64,000 nt of DNA from Phaseolus vulgaris (lineage: Eukaryota; Streptophyta; Magnoliopsida; Fabales; Fabaceae). The notes beneath the pieces were generated by a model, which ran no database searches, was not told the DNA's origin, and saw nothing but the letters and a program-made list of their open reading frames with translations. Where the stretch lies: contig NC_023749.2 in NCBI RefSeq assembly GCF_000499845.2, forward strand, positions 38,926,923-38,990,922, read 5' to 3'. How positions within the stretch are numbered: the stretch's first letter is position 1; each line of letters starts with the position of its first letter. This document shows positions 33,083 to 44,265 of the stretch, piece by piece. A program made the position numbers and the translations under genes.

Positions 33083-34747
33083 TTAAAACCTTCTCTTTGG
33101 TAGCCATTTTGCTAAATTCTTAGGAACAAGATGCTTTCTAGCAATGCATGACCTAGAGGTATGACCAGATTTCATGCAGTAAAAACAGGTTACATGAGAT
33201 GCCTTTTTGCCACTGTTAAAAGCTGAAAAACCTGATTTTGCTGGAACAAAAAAACTTGAAAGCTTTTTGACATTGGTTACATTTCCAGGGGTATAACCAA
33301 GACCATTTTTATTGAAAACAGCATTTTGTGAGCCAAGGAGAGACTCAAGGTTTTCTCTTCCCTTGGTGAAATTAGAAAGGGTTTTTAGCAAATACTCCAC
33401 TTATTTTTCCAATTTTTTGCAATTTTCACAGGTTTTAATAGAGGCATGCAAGCATGTTAGTTCAAGGCTTACCAAATCTGTTTTGGCCTTATGCAGTTCT
33501 TCCTCAAGTGTTTTTACTTTAGGTGCAAGCACATTATTTACCTTTTGTAACTTACTGCATATTACAGCTAGCCTATTTGCTTCATCATGTGTTTCCTTGA
33601 AAGCAGCAAGCAATTGATCATAGTTATCAGAATCCACAGAGAATTCACTTACTGAATCAGAGATTGACTCCTCATCCTTCATCATGAAGCATAGATTGTT
33701 TTCCTCACTTTCAATTGAAGAGTTGCTGGTTGAAGATACTTAATTTTCTTCCCATGAGATGTAAGCTCTTTTCCCCTTGCTCCTTTCAACTTTCTTGCTG
33801 ACAGATTTGTCCTTTGCTTGATTGTTTGGACAGTCCATTTTGATGTGCGCTGTTTTGCCACAGCCAAAGCAAGTATAGTTAGAGAAATTTGAGTCATTAG
33901 GTTTAGGATACCTTCTTTTCTGCTGGTTCCTATCTCTGCTTTTCTTCTTCAAGAATTTGCTGAATCTCTTTGTAAGAAGACTGATTGTATCATCATTTTC
34001 AACATCTTCTTTTTCTTCCTTGATCTCACTTTGTTCGCTTGCTTTCAGTGCAAGTCCTTTGGATTTTCTTTCCACTATTTCCTGCTCTTTGAGTCTCTTG
34101 AGCTCCATCTCATGCTCCATTAGCTTTCCAAAGAGTGCAGCAGTTCCCAGCTTTGACAGATCACGGCTTTCTGATATGGCAGTCACCTTTAGTTGCCAGC
34201 TTCTGTTGAGGCACTTCAATATCTTTATGTTGAGTTCCTCTCTGTCAAATTCTTTTCCCAAACCAGTAAGGGGATTCACAATATGAGTGAACATTTTCTG
34301 CACATCAACAATGCTCTCCTCGGGTTGCATTCTAAACAATTCACATTCTTGGATAAGAGAATGCTTTCTTGACCTCTTCACATCATCAGTACCCTCATGA
34401 GTGACTTCTAAGACTTCCCACATCTCCTTAGGTGAATTACATTGGGATATCCTGAAGAACTCATCCATTGTTAATGCAGAGGTTATGATGTCCTTGGCCA
34501 CAAGATCATGTTGAGCCTTCCTCCTTTCGGACTCATTCCATTCAGATCTTGGCTTTCCCACTTCTTCATCCTTGACAACCTACATTGGCACATAGGGTCC
34601 ATGGACCACAGCTTCCCAAATTAATGCATCAATAGATTCCATGAAAATTCGCATTCTAACTTTCCAAAATGCATAATTCATTCCATTGAACATAGGTGGT
34701 CTATTAACAGCAGATCCCTCAGCAAAAAGCACTTTAAACTCAGACAT
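33083..34747 (-). pseudogene. Element H gag, with stops
   Basis: The start at 34747 is followed within 25 residues by NRPPMFNGMNYAFWKVRMRI, the conserved N-terminus of copia gag. The UBN2-like region follows (EMWEVLEVTHEGT), then a first CCHC knuckle (CFGCGKTAHIKMDC, about 33836-33877), an acidic and heptad-rich segment, KGRENLESLLGSQ, and a second CCHC (CFYCMKSGHTSRSC, about 33147-33188). Stops lie at 34582-34580, near 33738 and near 33400. A second knuckle downstream of a long coiled coil is characteristic of this gag type. Confidence 0.85.
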
Positions 34748-34782
34748 TATTGCAAGCAAACTTGATTAAAATACAAGTCCTA

Positions 34783-34795
34783 GCTCTTGATACCA
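34783..34795 (-). other. Primer binding site of element H, initiator tRNA-Met type
   Basis: The minus strand reads TGGTATCAAGAGC, the usual copia primer site, two bases inside the LTR end. Confidence 0.9.
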
Positions 34796-34797
34796 AT

Positions 34798-36361
34798 TGT
34801 TGGGTTTAATAGTGCCAAAGTTCAAGAGGGGGGGGGGGGGGGGGTGAATTGACATTTTAAAAGTTTCTCGCAGAATCAGTATTTATCACAGTTTACAGAA
34901 AATAAATCGATTTATTTGGAAATGAACAGATTTATTTATGCACTGTTTGTGTTTGAAAAACTTTTATACAGCCAGGTTAATCATAAGATTATGCAGATTG
35001 ATTTTCTAGATACCTATACTGATATTAGAAAGAAAAACAGTGAATCACTAAACAGCAAGCTTCAATTTTAAGCAAGTCATTAAGGTTCAATTGATTTAGA
35101 AACCTATCACAATCAATCTGGTCCATGGCTTTTAACAGATTATATATGTTCTTTTCAGAATCAAACAGTTTTTCCAGACACTAAGAACAGTATGTAACAA
35201 GCCCATAAAGAACAGATTTATTATTAATTGAACAGATTTATTTCTTGACAAATTAACAGTTATGCAGAAATTTAAGTGCAGAGATTAAGGGAGAATGAAC
35301 ACAAGGCAATTATACTGGTTCACTCAACTGAGCTACATCCAGTATTCATCTAAACCAAGGTGAAATTCACTAAAACACAATTCAAACAAACACAAATCCC
35401 ATTGTTCTTGAGCCCTACAAGAACTTAGGTACACTTGCTGAAAAACCCTATTTCAGCATACACACTCTTCAAGAAACCCTATCAAGAAGAGTTTGCAACC
35501 ACACTTTTACAGAAAATGAAATGTGAAACGAATACACCTGATAGAGGATGCAGAAATCTGCCTTAAACCAGTAGAACAGATCGCTAAAACTGTAGCAGCA
35601 CCTCTCACCAAGCTTTTGAACCAAACAAGAACAAGCACACTTTTGATTTTCGAAATCTTTCAAGAACAGATGCTAATTCTTTGTAAAACCTTAATTCTCT
35701 GATGCAAAACTTGTTTTCTCAATTGTATGATCGATGTTTAAACTCAGAAAACAAGTTTTCTTTTTATAGAAACCCAACTTATAACAAATTTTTGAAAAAC
35801 AATTAAAGATGTTATAAAAAGAACATATTGAAAATAAAATGAACAGATTTATTTTCAAAAGCAGTTAGAGAATCTGTTATGTGAGGAGACTTAGTCAGCC
35901 ATTCTGGTGCAGGGACAAAACTGAAAACCGTTTAAGATAGACATGGCACCAGAGTCAAAGAAAATCTATTCATTTATAGATTAATAGATTTATTTTTCAA
36001 AATGATAACAAAAAAAGCTTAACTATTAGAACACAGACGTTTTGAAAGGTAGAAGACTTAGTCAAAATACTTGATGTACAAAATCTAATTTTCACAAGAC
36101 TTAGCCAAGGCATTAGTTTAAAAACGAATCTGTTTATTTAGAAAAGAACAGATTTATTTTTATGGAGTAAACGTGTTTTTTGTAAAACATGTGAAAAACA
36201 GTTTAAGAAATTTTGTGTTTGCTCTTATCATATGGTCAGTGGTTAAGAGGTAAGTTACTCAGCAAAAAGCCTACTCTTAAACAACCTCTAAACACTACCT
36301 AAGACATTCTTAAAGCAAAAAGAAATATACAAGAATTGTACATAGAAGTCTTCATCAAACA
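34798..36361 (-). repeat. 5' LTR of copia element H
   Basis: 1564 bp, TGTTGGG...AAACA on the plus strand. It starts with a run of 17 G (34828-34844), followed by the tgaattgacatttt phrase common in this LTR type. The phrase aacagatttattt recurs about six times (for example 34925, 35213, 35232, 35841, 36147). It has no coding capacity. Confidence 0.85.
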
Positions 36362-36384
36362 CATGTCTTGAAGGGGCAGTAACC

Positions 36385-37398
36385 ATCTTCAACAGTTTTC
36401 ACCAAGGCCGGCCTCCAAGATGTCATACCCCATGACAATGACCCAGTAGTAATTTTACCAGTCACAGTAGGAAGGAAGGTACACTGCATCCTTGTGGACC
36501 AAGGAAGTTCAGCCGACGTGATGTTTTTGACGACCTTCAACCAGTTACAACTGTCCACCGACCAATTAAGGCCCTACACCAGATGTTTGTATGGTTTTGC
36601 AGGGGACCAGGTGGAAGTTCGTGGGCACATCGAGTTGAGGACGACATTCACTGATGGCACGACTTCGCGCACTACCAACATTAGGTATTTCGTTATTAAT
36701 GCTCTCTCGGCCTATAATATACTGTTAGGTAGGCCAGCTTTAAACAGGATAGGAGCAGTTGTCTCCACGAGGCATATGAAGATGAAATTGCCTTCCCTTG
36801 AGGGTGCAGTCATCACCATTAAATCTGACCAAAAGGAGGCGAAGAAGTGCTACGAAAACAACCTCAACGAAGAGAGGGGTGTTTTTTGTCACTACCAGAC
36901 CCCCAAGAGAAGACGGGGTGACCCGCGTAGAGATCGCCCAGAAGAATCGACCCGAGCTCGCTAGCGACGTGGTAGAAAGAGAGATCGGTGGGAAGACATT
37001 CAAACTTGGGCGGGCCTTAAGCCCAGAGTCACAGGATCGGGTTGCTGAGGTCATAGCACGACACCTCGACGCTTTCGCATGGTCTGCCTCTGATATGCCC
37101 GGCATAGACCCTGACTTCCTGTGTCACCGTCTCACCATGGACCTCCAGGTCCGACCTGTTCGCCAGAGAAGGTGAAAATTCAACAAAGAAAGGTGTCGGG
37201 TCGTACGAGAAGAGACAGAGAAGCTATTGAAGGCTGACCACATCAGGGAAATTCAGTACCCCGAATGGCTAGCCAATGTGGCACTAGTAAAGAAGGCCAG
37301 CGAAAAGTGGAGGATGTGTGTTGATTTCACGAACCTCAACAAGGCCTGTCCAAAGGATTCTTACCTGCTGCCCAATATTGATGCTTTGGTGGACAGCG
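36385..37398 (+). pseudogene. Element G protease to RT start
   Basis: Begins with a KAGLQDVIPHDNDPVV region and protease site LVDQGSSADVMF (about 36493-36528), then YNILLGRPALNRIGAV. A frameshift occurs near 36890-36960. The RT-proximal part (DMPGIDPDFLCH, VRPVRQRR) ends in a TGA at 37173, then continues through ADHIREIQYPEWLANV and CVDFTNLNKACPKDSY to NIDALVDS, where the solo LTR interrupts it. The TSD cagcg ends at 37398. Confidence 0.87.
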
Positions 37399-38144
37399 TG
37401 ATGAGAATCAAATAAAGGAGGCTTTTATTATTGAAGGAAGAGAGTAGGTGTAGGTGTAGTTTTTAGGAGGTGTCATAGTAGAAAAAGGTCACACCTCCCA
37501 TGTGACTTGTTTTTGGTGGGAATTTCAAAAGAGTTTCATTTGAAATTTCCCACCTATTTTCCAGCACCCTCACACTATAAATAGAGGTGTGGGCTCTTGT
37601 AAAATTCAGATTGGAAATTGATATAGAGAAACTCTACTCAAATTGAGAGAGAATTGTGTGAGAACTTTGTCTTCTCCTCTACCTTGTCTTATCTTGGGTG
37701 CCTTGGTTCTCTCAAGTGGCGGCATTTGCTCACTTATCTTGGAGCCTTCACACTCCAAGTGGCGTGACCATCAACCAAGCTCTTCATTCACATAAGTTCC
37801 TTTCTTCTCCATCTTTTCATTTCATCTTCATGCTTATACGAAATACTAAACATGCCTTAGCTTCATTCTATTCGGTGCTTTGTTTCCTTTTCTCTTTATG
37901 TTCGGTTCAATTATTTTCTTAAGTTTTCTATTCGGTCCATTTGCTTTTATACACTTTTTAATCGGTTCAATTGGCAATAGATGGATCTTCCATGTGAGTT
38001 TGGTGTTTGGTGCAAGTTTTGGTGAGTTCTTGAAACATAGAACCTTGATCCAATTCTATTAAAAATGCCTATTCATTCTCCAACTCAAGTTGATTCCATA
38101 GAATGTCAAAGAATCATTCATATCTAGCTAGTGGAATCATATCA
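37399..38144 (+). repeat. Solo LTR of unassigned family inside element G
   Basis: 746 bp, TGATGAG...ATCA, flanked by cagcg (37394-37398) and cagca (38145-38149), a TSD with one mismatch. Removing it rejoins the RT codons VDS and ASGCKLLSF. A good TATA box (TATAAATAG, 37576-37584) supports plus orientation. The family resembles 28330-29052. TG/CA ends and a 5-bp duplication fit any LTR superfamily; without a primer site I cannot choose. Confidence 0.85.
37576..37584 (+). promoter_or_regulatory. TATA box of the solo LTR
   Basis: TATAAATAG, about 180 bases into a 746-bp LTR, in a plausible position for the U3/R boundary. Confidence 0.55.
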
Positions 38145-38915
38145 CAGCACCTCCGGATGCAAGTTACTCAGCTTCCTAGATGCCTTTCCTGGTTACAACC
38201 AGATCATGATGCACCCCAGGGACGAATGCAAGACTGCGTTCATGACGAAACTGTCTTGCTATTGCTATAAGGTCATGCCCTTTGGGCTAAAGAACGCAGG
38301 GGCCACCTACCAGTGATTGATGCACAGAGTGCTAGCTCCCATGTTAGAGCGAAATGTCCAAGCATACCTAGATGACATGGTGGTCACCTTCCAGCAGAAG
38401 GAGCAACATATAGCAGACCTGGAAGAGCTGTTCACCATGATAGTGAAGTACAGGTTGAAGTTGAACCCGGAGAAGTGCGTGTTCGGGGTTGAGGCAGGCA
38501 AGTTCTTAGGATTTCTACTCACTGAACGAGGGATAGAGGCAAATCTTGAGAAGTGCGCTGCTATAATAGCTATGAGAAGCCTGATCTCAGTGAAAGAAGT
38601 ACAACAATTAACAACGCGCATGGCCGCTCTGTCCGGATTCTTTTCGGCAGGAGGAGACAAGGGACACCCTTATTTCCAGTGCCTGAAGAGAAACAGCAGG
38701 TTCGTATGGACCCGAGAGTGCGAAGAGGCGTTTGTGAGGCCAATCCACCAGTATTGTGCAAACCAGAGTTAGGTACCCCACTCCGCCTATACTTCGCAGT
38801 CACAGATAAGGCGATCAGTTCAGTCCTACTGCAAAAGCCGATATACTTCGTTAGCTATTATAGCAGCGCACTTATTGCAGGGGCCAGAGGTGAGATACCA
38901 GGCCTTAGAGAAAGC
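38145..38915 (+). pseudogene. Element G RT and first RNase H, partial
   Basis: Continues as LLSFLDAFPGYNQIMMHP and VMPFGLKNAGATYQ, then a TGA at about 38314. The catalytic box reads YLDD instead of the usual YVDD (about 38367). ISVKEVQQLT and the connection region follow. The RNase H part is shortened by deletions near 38735 and 38840, and the copy stops at QALEKA where a copia-type solo LTR begins. Confidence 0.85.
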
Positions 38916-40049
38916 TGTTAGAATAGATGGCTTTAAACTAGAGGGGGGTTGAATTGTTTAAAGAGAATTTTCGTAAACTTTTAAAACAAGAATAAATTTA
39001 TCTCAGGAAACAATTGATTCAGAAATTCAGTTCGCCAAAACAATAAGCAAAAGCTGTAGTACTAGAAAAACAATCGGTTGTTTCGCAGAAACAATAGGTT
39101 GTTTATACCAGCAAACAACAAAATAAAACTGAATTTAAAGAGTTAGAGATAGAGAGATTGTACACATTTGTTTATACTGGTTCACTCCAAACCTAGAGCT
39201 ACATCCAGTCTTCTCAGAAACCCTGAGGAAATCCACTAAGCAACCACACCTTGAACACCTCAAGAAACACACTCTCCTTGGTCAACACACCTACACTAAG
39301 ATTGTTGATCTTGATCCCCTTAAGAACACACAACCAATCTTAGCAAACACAGAAACGAAACTTGTCTTTACAGAGTACAAGGATTACACTTGTTACCGAA
39401 GATAATCTGAAATCAATACAAGTAGAATCCTATTCCATACACTTTGATCAATCACAAACTCTTAGCAATCTCAGCTCTTTAAAAAACTCAAAAACTCATA
39501 GCAAAAACTTATCAAAGATTGATTGTTAAATCTGTTTTTCTGAATTTATTCAAAAAAGTAGTTTGTTATCAGATCTGAACAAACTCTTAAATTTCATTTA
39601 AAGATTGGTCAAAGCATTTAATGACTGGAGCGTAAGCAGTTAAAACATTTAAAGCTCAGTCAAAGATAAAACAGTTTTTCTGTTATGGTCCCAAAACAAA
39701 CAATCGGTTGTTTCCTCGAATCAATCGGTTGTTTTAGTACTTAACAGTTCAACCATTTTAAAAACAGTTTTCAATCTTTTTCTCAAAACACCTAAGTATA
39801 AACAATCGGTTGTTTCGACAAAACAATCGGTTGTTTTAACTTAGTTTGAAAACATTCTACTTTCACAAAGATTGAGAATGCCTATGCTTTAGATTTAATC
39901 AAAGAGTGGATTACAACATCCAAACTACCCCAGAACTAGGCTAAACCAACACAACAACATCAAGCACAGCAGAGGCTTCAACATCCTTCAAAGGATTTGG
40001 ATTCTTCAAAGCTTGAACACCACTTGGTTCAACAAAAGCAACCCTGACA
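38916..40049 (-). repeat. Copia-type solo LTR inside element G
   Basis: 1134 bp, TGTTAGA...TGACA. The start (agaggggggttgaattg) and the phrase tatactggttcactc resemble the H LTR, so orientation is probably minus. It carries six copies of the near-palindrome AAACAATCGGTTGTTT or variants (39068, 39089, 39698, 39721, 39800, 39820). The flanks do not form a TSD, and a few RNase H codons (two to three residues) are missing at the joint. Confidence 0.75.
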
Positions 40050-41144
40050 GTATTATTCTCAGCGAGAAGACTTCGCCACTACTTTTAGAGCTTCACCGTG
40101 ATAGTAATGACAGACCTTCCAATTAGCAAGGTCCTGCAAAAGACAGATGTGGCAGGCAGAATGGTGCGATGGGCGATGGAACTGTCTGAGTTTGACGTAC
40201 AGCATGAGCTTAGAAGGCCCATTAAGAGCCAAGTTTACGCTGACTTTGTGGTAGAACTCTCCTCGGCAGCAACACACCAAGAAGGAGCAGGTTTCAGATG
40301 GGTGCTTTCTGTGGATGGTTCCTCAAACCAACAAGGTAGTGGGGTTGGTGTCATCTTGGAAGGACCCGATGGGTTGCTGATTGAGCAGGCCCTACGGTTT
40401 TCTTTCAAGGCCAGTAACAACCAGGCAGATTATGAGGCCCTGATCGTTGGAATGTTGTTGGCTAAGGAGATGGGAGCGAAGGGGTTGTTGGCAAAGAGTG
40501 ACACTTTCCTAGTTACAGGCCAAGTCATGGGGGAGTACCCAGTTGCTGGGGAAATAACGCCGCAAGTTTACCAGGTGGAACCAGGAGAAACCTGGATGAC
40601 GGCCTACCAGTGCTACTTGGCCGATGAAGTACTCCCGTTAGAAACTGCAGAAGCTCGAAAAATCAAGAAAAATTCGAGCAAGTACACCCTGATCGATGGG
40701 AAGCTGTTCAGGCATGGATTCACCCATCCTATACTAGTATGTGTAGACGGCAAACAATGCACGTGCATCATGACAAAGCTACATGAAGGGATATGGGGTA
40801 GCCACATCATGACAATGCACGTGCATCTCTCTCATCAAAGGCCATTCGCGCGGGGTATTACTGGCCAACCATGAGGGAGGATTGCACGAGGTATGCCCAG
40901 CGGTGCAAGCAATGCCAACAACATGCTGATTGGCACAAGGCGCCCCCGGAAGAGTTGAGATCGATCTACAGCCTATGGCCATTTCATACCTGGGGAATCG
41001 ATATTCTGGGACCTTTCCCATTGGCAGTACGGCAGATGAAGTACCTCGTGGTTGCCATAGAGTATTTCACGAAGTCGATCGAGGCTGAGCTAGAGGCACA
41101 GATCACAACCCATAAAATATTGCACTTCGTGTGGAAAAACATAG
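40050..41144 (+). pseudogene. Element G RNase H end, second RNase H and integrase start
   Basis: FSARRLRHYF is followed by a TAG near 40085. The frame then resumes with VIVMTDLPI and the archaeal-type RNase H (LSVDGSSNQQGSG, ADYEALIVGM, AKSDTFLVTGQ). The end of that domain is deleted near 40540. Integrase follows: KYTLIDGKLFRHGFTHP, LHEGIWGSH, a small scrambled insertion at about 40810-40830, CKQCQQHADWHKAPPEEL, WGIDILGPFP. The sequence stops at HFVWKNIV, where LTR M begins; the second and third catalytic acidic residues are absent. Confidence 0.87.
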
Positions 41145-41562
41145 TGTACCATCCCGTCCCCAGGCGTTGACTAAAGTCAAAGTCAGATATACGGTGGGAC
41201 CCCATGAGGGGCCCGAGGAAGGAGGATGAGGCGTCGCCAAGAAGAAGAGGCGTCGCAAGAGGAGGCGTCGCCAAGAAGAAGAGGCGTCGCCAAGAGAAGG
41301 CGTCGCTAAGATGAGGCATCGCCAGTATAAGGCACTGATGGCGTCGCCCCCCGATACCCACGGGTAGGAAAGACTGTGGAGGGGACGAAATCGCCAGAGG
41401 CTAAATTAGAGAGAGGAGAAAGATGGCTTTAAGACCGCAATTATAATACCAATAGAGGTGGCTTCAAGGCTATAGTTCGAATACCAGTGGGGAGTTTCCT
41501 GGCTCGTGAAGTCCACGCCACTTCAGGGTGATCTCTGGGATAGTTACGACCCAAGAGAGGGT
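41145..41562 (+). repeat. LTR M, first segment (A/B-type LTR, plus orientation)
   Basis: Starts TGTACCATCCCG like the inverted ends of A and B. It contains inverted GGCGACGCC words (41230-41348) and the inverted tacccacgggta block (41355). The left TSD candidate is catag (41140-41144). It is split at 41563 by a solo LTR. Confidence 0.8.
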
Positions 41563-42507
41563 TGTACCGACCAGGTAGTCGGAAGTGATGACGTGGCAGC
41601 AAACGATAATATAGGCGTGTTGAGCGGAACACCTGGCTGGCAGAAGGGAAGTACATCGGGAAGTCTGTGTAGTCGCCAATTGTTAAGTTGGCGTTCTCCG
41701 ATCTCTAGCATATCTAACCGGCAGTCACCAGGCTTGTGTCATAGTCGCCGTATGTGAGCTTAGGCGATCAAGTGGTCAGAAACCGCCGAAAGGGGCACAT
41801 CGCCGAAGGATTAGGAAGGCTTGCTTTAGGCTTTCAAAGGGCACGAGTACGAAGGACGAGGTTATCAGGTGGTCATTCCCTGGCCAGAGGTCGAGGCAAG
41901 GGAACAGTTTACCAGAACATGCACGATGTGCAAGTCAAGCAGATCGTGATAGCAGCAGGCGAGACCACAGAGAAGGTGTACATGGTGACACCCCGTACTC
42001 GCCGCTTAAGGGGTCGCGCTCCAAGGAAACTACGCACCGAGTTACTCCTTGCATGGGTAACTTAGTCGAGAAGCTTGAAGAGTAGAGGTGACGCTCAAGT
42101 AGAAGGTGACTCCAGATGGTGACACGTGTACAGCTGGATGCGAGCCACGTGTCTAGAGGTGTAACCGTCAGGAGAGAGAAAGTGCTCAGGTATATAAGGA
42201 ACTCTAACGAACTTCTGAGGTACGCGCGTTTAGAACACTTCTTTACGCTTTGAGAACACTTGAGTACGCTGAGAGAGCATTTGCACGGTTCCTTGAGTTT
42301 TAGATTTTCTCTCTTAGTATTTGGTGATTCCGTCACTGACTTGAGCGTCGGAGCGCGATCGGTCGCAGCAGCGCCACTCTGTCTTTTTCAGGTTCTTGAG
42401 GAGAATCGAGGTGTGAAGGACGGAAGCTAGCGTGGTGCAAAGCCGATCCAGAACGAGATACCTTTGACGTGGCAAGACTCTTGCACTCGAGTCAACCGGC
42501 AGGATCA
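41563..42507 (+). repeat. Solo LTR N1 inside LTR M, perfect TSD
   Basis: 945 bp, TGTACCGACCAGG...GGCAGGATCA, flanked by agggt on both sides (41558-41562 and 42508-42512). TATATAAGG at about 42190 on the plus strand fits its orientation. It belongs to the F/K type of Tat LTR. Confidence 0.93.
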
Positions 42508-42512
42508 AGGGT

Positions 42513-43049
42513 CATGCCCAGGGATGACCCAGATGCGTAATGCGAGAGGAAGGTAGATACACTCCCAGGGTGAGTGGCTGAATCCTGAGGAACATTTATG
42601 AGTTGGCACCCCGAATGTCACCCCCTGCGCCAGCGACACTTCGAGAAGGAGGGAACTCACGCAACAAAGTGTCCCTAAGATTAGGATACGCCGCCGTGAG
42701 GCCCTCCACGTGTGATAGTAATCAATTCAGAGAAAAGATAGTGAGTCAGCGAGAAGTTAGCAAAGATAGTAAATGAGGAAACATTAAATGTTTCCTCATC
42801 AGGTATGTTTTTATTCCAGTTAACGCTTTAAACGCTTTAAAAACACTTTAAATGCCTCCATTAATGGTTTTAAGGAAACGTGTTAAATGCGCCTTAAAGC
42901 GCCTTAAATGCACTTTAAGACGTGTTTAATGCAGGGTGGCATTAAAAGGGGTTTTGAACGTTCGAAGCGAGAGATCGGTTTTTTGGCAAAATTTTCCCCA
43001 GAACACACTCTAGTTGCTTGCTCGAGCCTGAGGTTACGCTCAAGGGACT
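42513..43049 (+). repeat. LTR M, second segment
   Basis: Continues the A/B-type LTR: cgtgaggccctccacgtgt, gccttaaagcgccttaaa and ctctagttgcttgctcgagcc all match the inverted B LTR. It is cut at 43050 by a second solo LTR. Bases 44254-44265 beyond that insertion are all that remains before J. Confidence 0.75.
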
Positions 43050-44248
43050 TGATCCGATCGGTCATCGGTAGTCGATGACGTCAGCAGCAGAGAACCACGT
43101 GGACCACTCGCAGGGTGACACGTGGACCAGGTGGCAGAGAGGTCAGGGAGACGATCGCCAAGAGCGGTGATCGGTGGTCAGTGACCAAGTGACCACCGAC
43201 AGATCAGGCGGAAGAGAGGTCGGGGGACAGATCATCCAGAATGGTGATCGGTGGTCAGCAGCCAAGTGGCCATCAACAGACCAGTTCTCAGACTAACGCC
43301 TCAAGGCTGAACGCGAGAAGCAAACAAACACTGATCAGTCATCGGGTGTATTGTCATCGGGGTCTCGTGTTACACGCAGTTAAACTGGGACTGAGGTTCC
43401 CAGCGAGAGCGTTACGCATGGATCTCGCATGAGCACACCTCAGGGAATCATGCACGAGAGTGGCCTGAGGGAACTAGTAAACCAGTCAGTGATTGGTGAT
43501 TCCCTCAACCCATCACATGCGTGGCCTCGTGAAGGGTAAGCTGTATACGCAGAGAGCAACGTTTGGTGAGTGTGCCTAGACCAGCCACACCCGACGTTCT
43601 CCTAAGAGTATGCGACTTACCCAGATGAGAGAAATATCCTAAGTTACTCTGCAAAGGCGTAACTTAGGCACACGAAGAGAAGCGCTAGAGCCCTTCCAGT
43701 AAGTGACACGTGAGTGGTTAGATGTGAGTTGCAGGCCTCCACGTGTCACCATCTGAGAGGGGTGCGGTCCAGACAAAAGTGCACTCCGTACCGCTAAAGG
43801 TACAGACAGGCGCAGCCAAGCGCAGAGACGCGCAGACATGCACAGACTCTCACGCTCCCACTGCTGATTCTGAAGGTACGCTTTCTCTGAAAAAGCATAA
43901 CAGGGTTCTGACATATGCCAGAAAAGCATAACAGAATTCTGTTATGCCCAGAAGCAGTGAAAGAGACATAAAAGAGAGAATCAGGGTGAGAGTGAGGGGA
44001 GGAGAAAAAACAAAGAGCAAGAGTTTTTCACACACACTGCTAGTTTTCTCATCTTTGGTGGTTCTGTGGACTAACTTGATCGTCGGAGTGCAAACGGCCG
44101 CCAGAGGCGCCGTCTGTGTGTTTTGCAAGGCAATTTTGGAGATCCAAGAGAAGGTCCTGAGGGTGGTTCTGCAGAAGACGCAGTCGCATAGACAGGGCAG
44201 AGAGTGCTACGAAGCGATTCCTCCACGTTCGAGTTGTCGGTAGGATCA
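43050..44248 (+). repeat. Solo LTR N2 inside LTR M, perfect TSD
   Basis: 1199 bp, TGATCCGATCGG...GGTAGGATCA, flanked by ggact at 43045-43049 and 44249-44253. The final 200 bases (cgtcggagtgcaaacggccg) show the R/U5 type shared by Tat LTRs here, in plus orientation. Within it, 43050-43990 is unlike the other LTRs in the window. Confidence 0.88.
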
Positions 44249-44265
44249 GGACTAGAGAAGGATTG

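Larger units (their letters stand above)
31811..36361 (-). mobile_element. Element H: 5' half of a Ty1/copia retrotransposon, Sirevirus-like
   Basis: Minus strand: 5' LTR (34798-36361), initiator-Met primer site, gag, protease and integrase. It is cut at 31811 by F before RT is reached, and no 3' LTR is in the window. The gag has two zinc knuckles and a coiled-coil segment between them, which recalls Sirevirus/Maximus-type gag proteins; I hold that lineage call at moderate confidence. The right flank is catgt in element G. Confidence 0.85.
36362..41144 (+). mobile_element. Element G: plus-strand Tat-type pol relic
   Basis: The only plus-oriented Tat pol in the window. It starts inside protease, bordered by H, and ends inside integrase, where LTR M begins at 41145. 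Two solo LTRs lie inside it (37399-38144, 38916-40049). It holds numerous stops and deletions, and its gag and LTRs are missing. Confidence 0.9.

Noticed and set aside
31811..36361. H as a non-LTR (LINE) element because of its AT-rich end
   Set aside because: A copia primer site, the DSGCSKHMTG protease and integrase motifs, and TG/CA LTR ends identify Ty1/copia.
37698..38062. ORFs of 60-74 codons in the solo LTR of G
   Set aside because: Non-coding LTR sequence; frames differ between the two family members.
43241..44243. Short ORFs on both strands in solo LTR N2
   Set aside because: No similarity to retrotransposon proteins and located in an LTR bounded by perfect TSDs.
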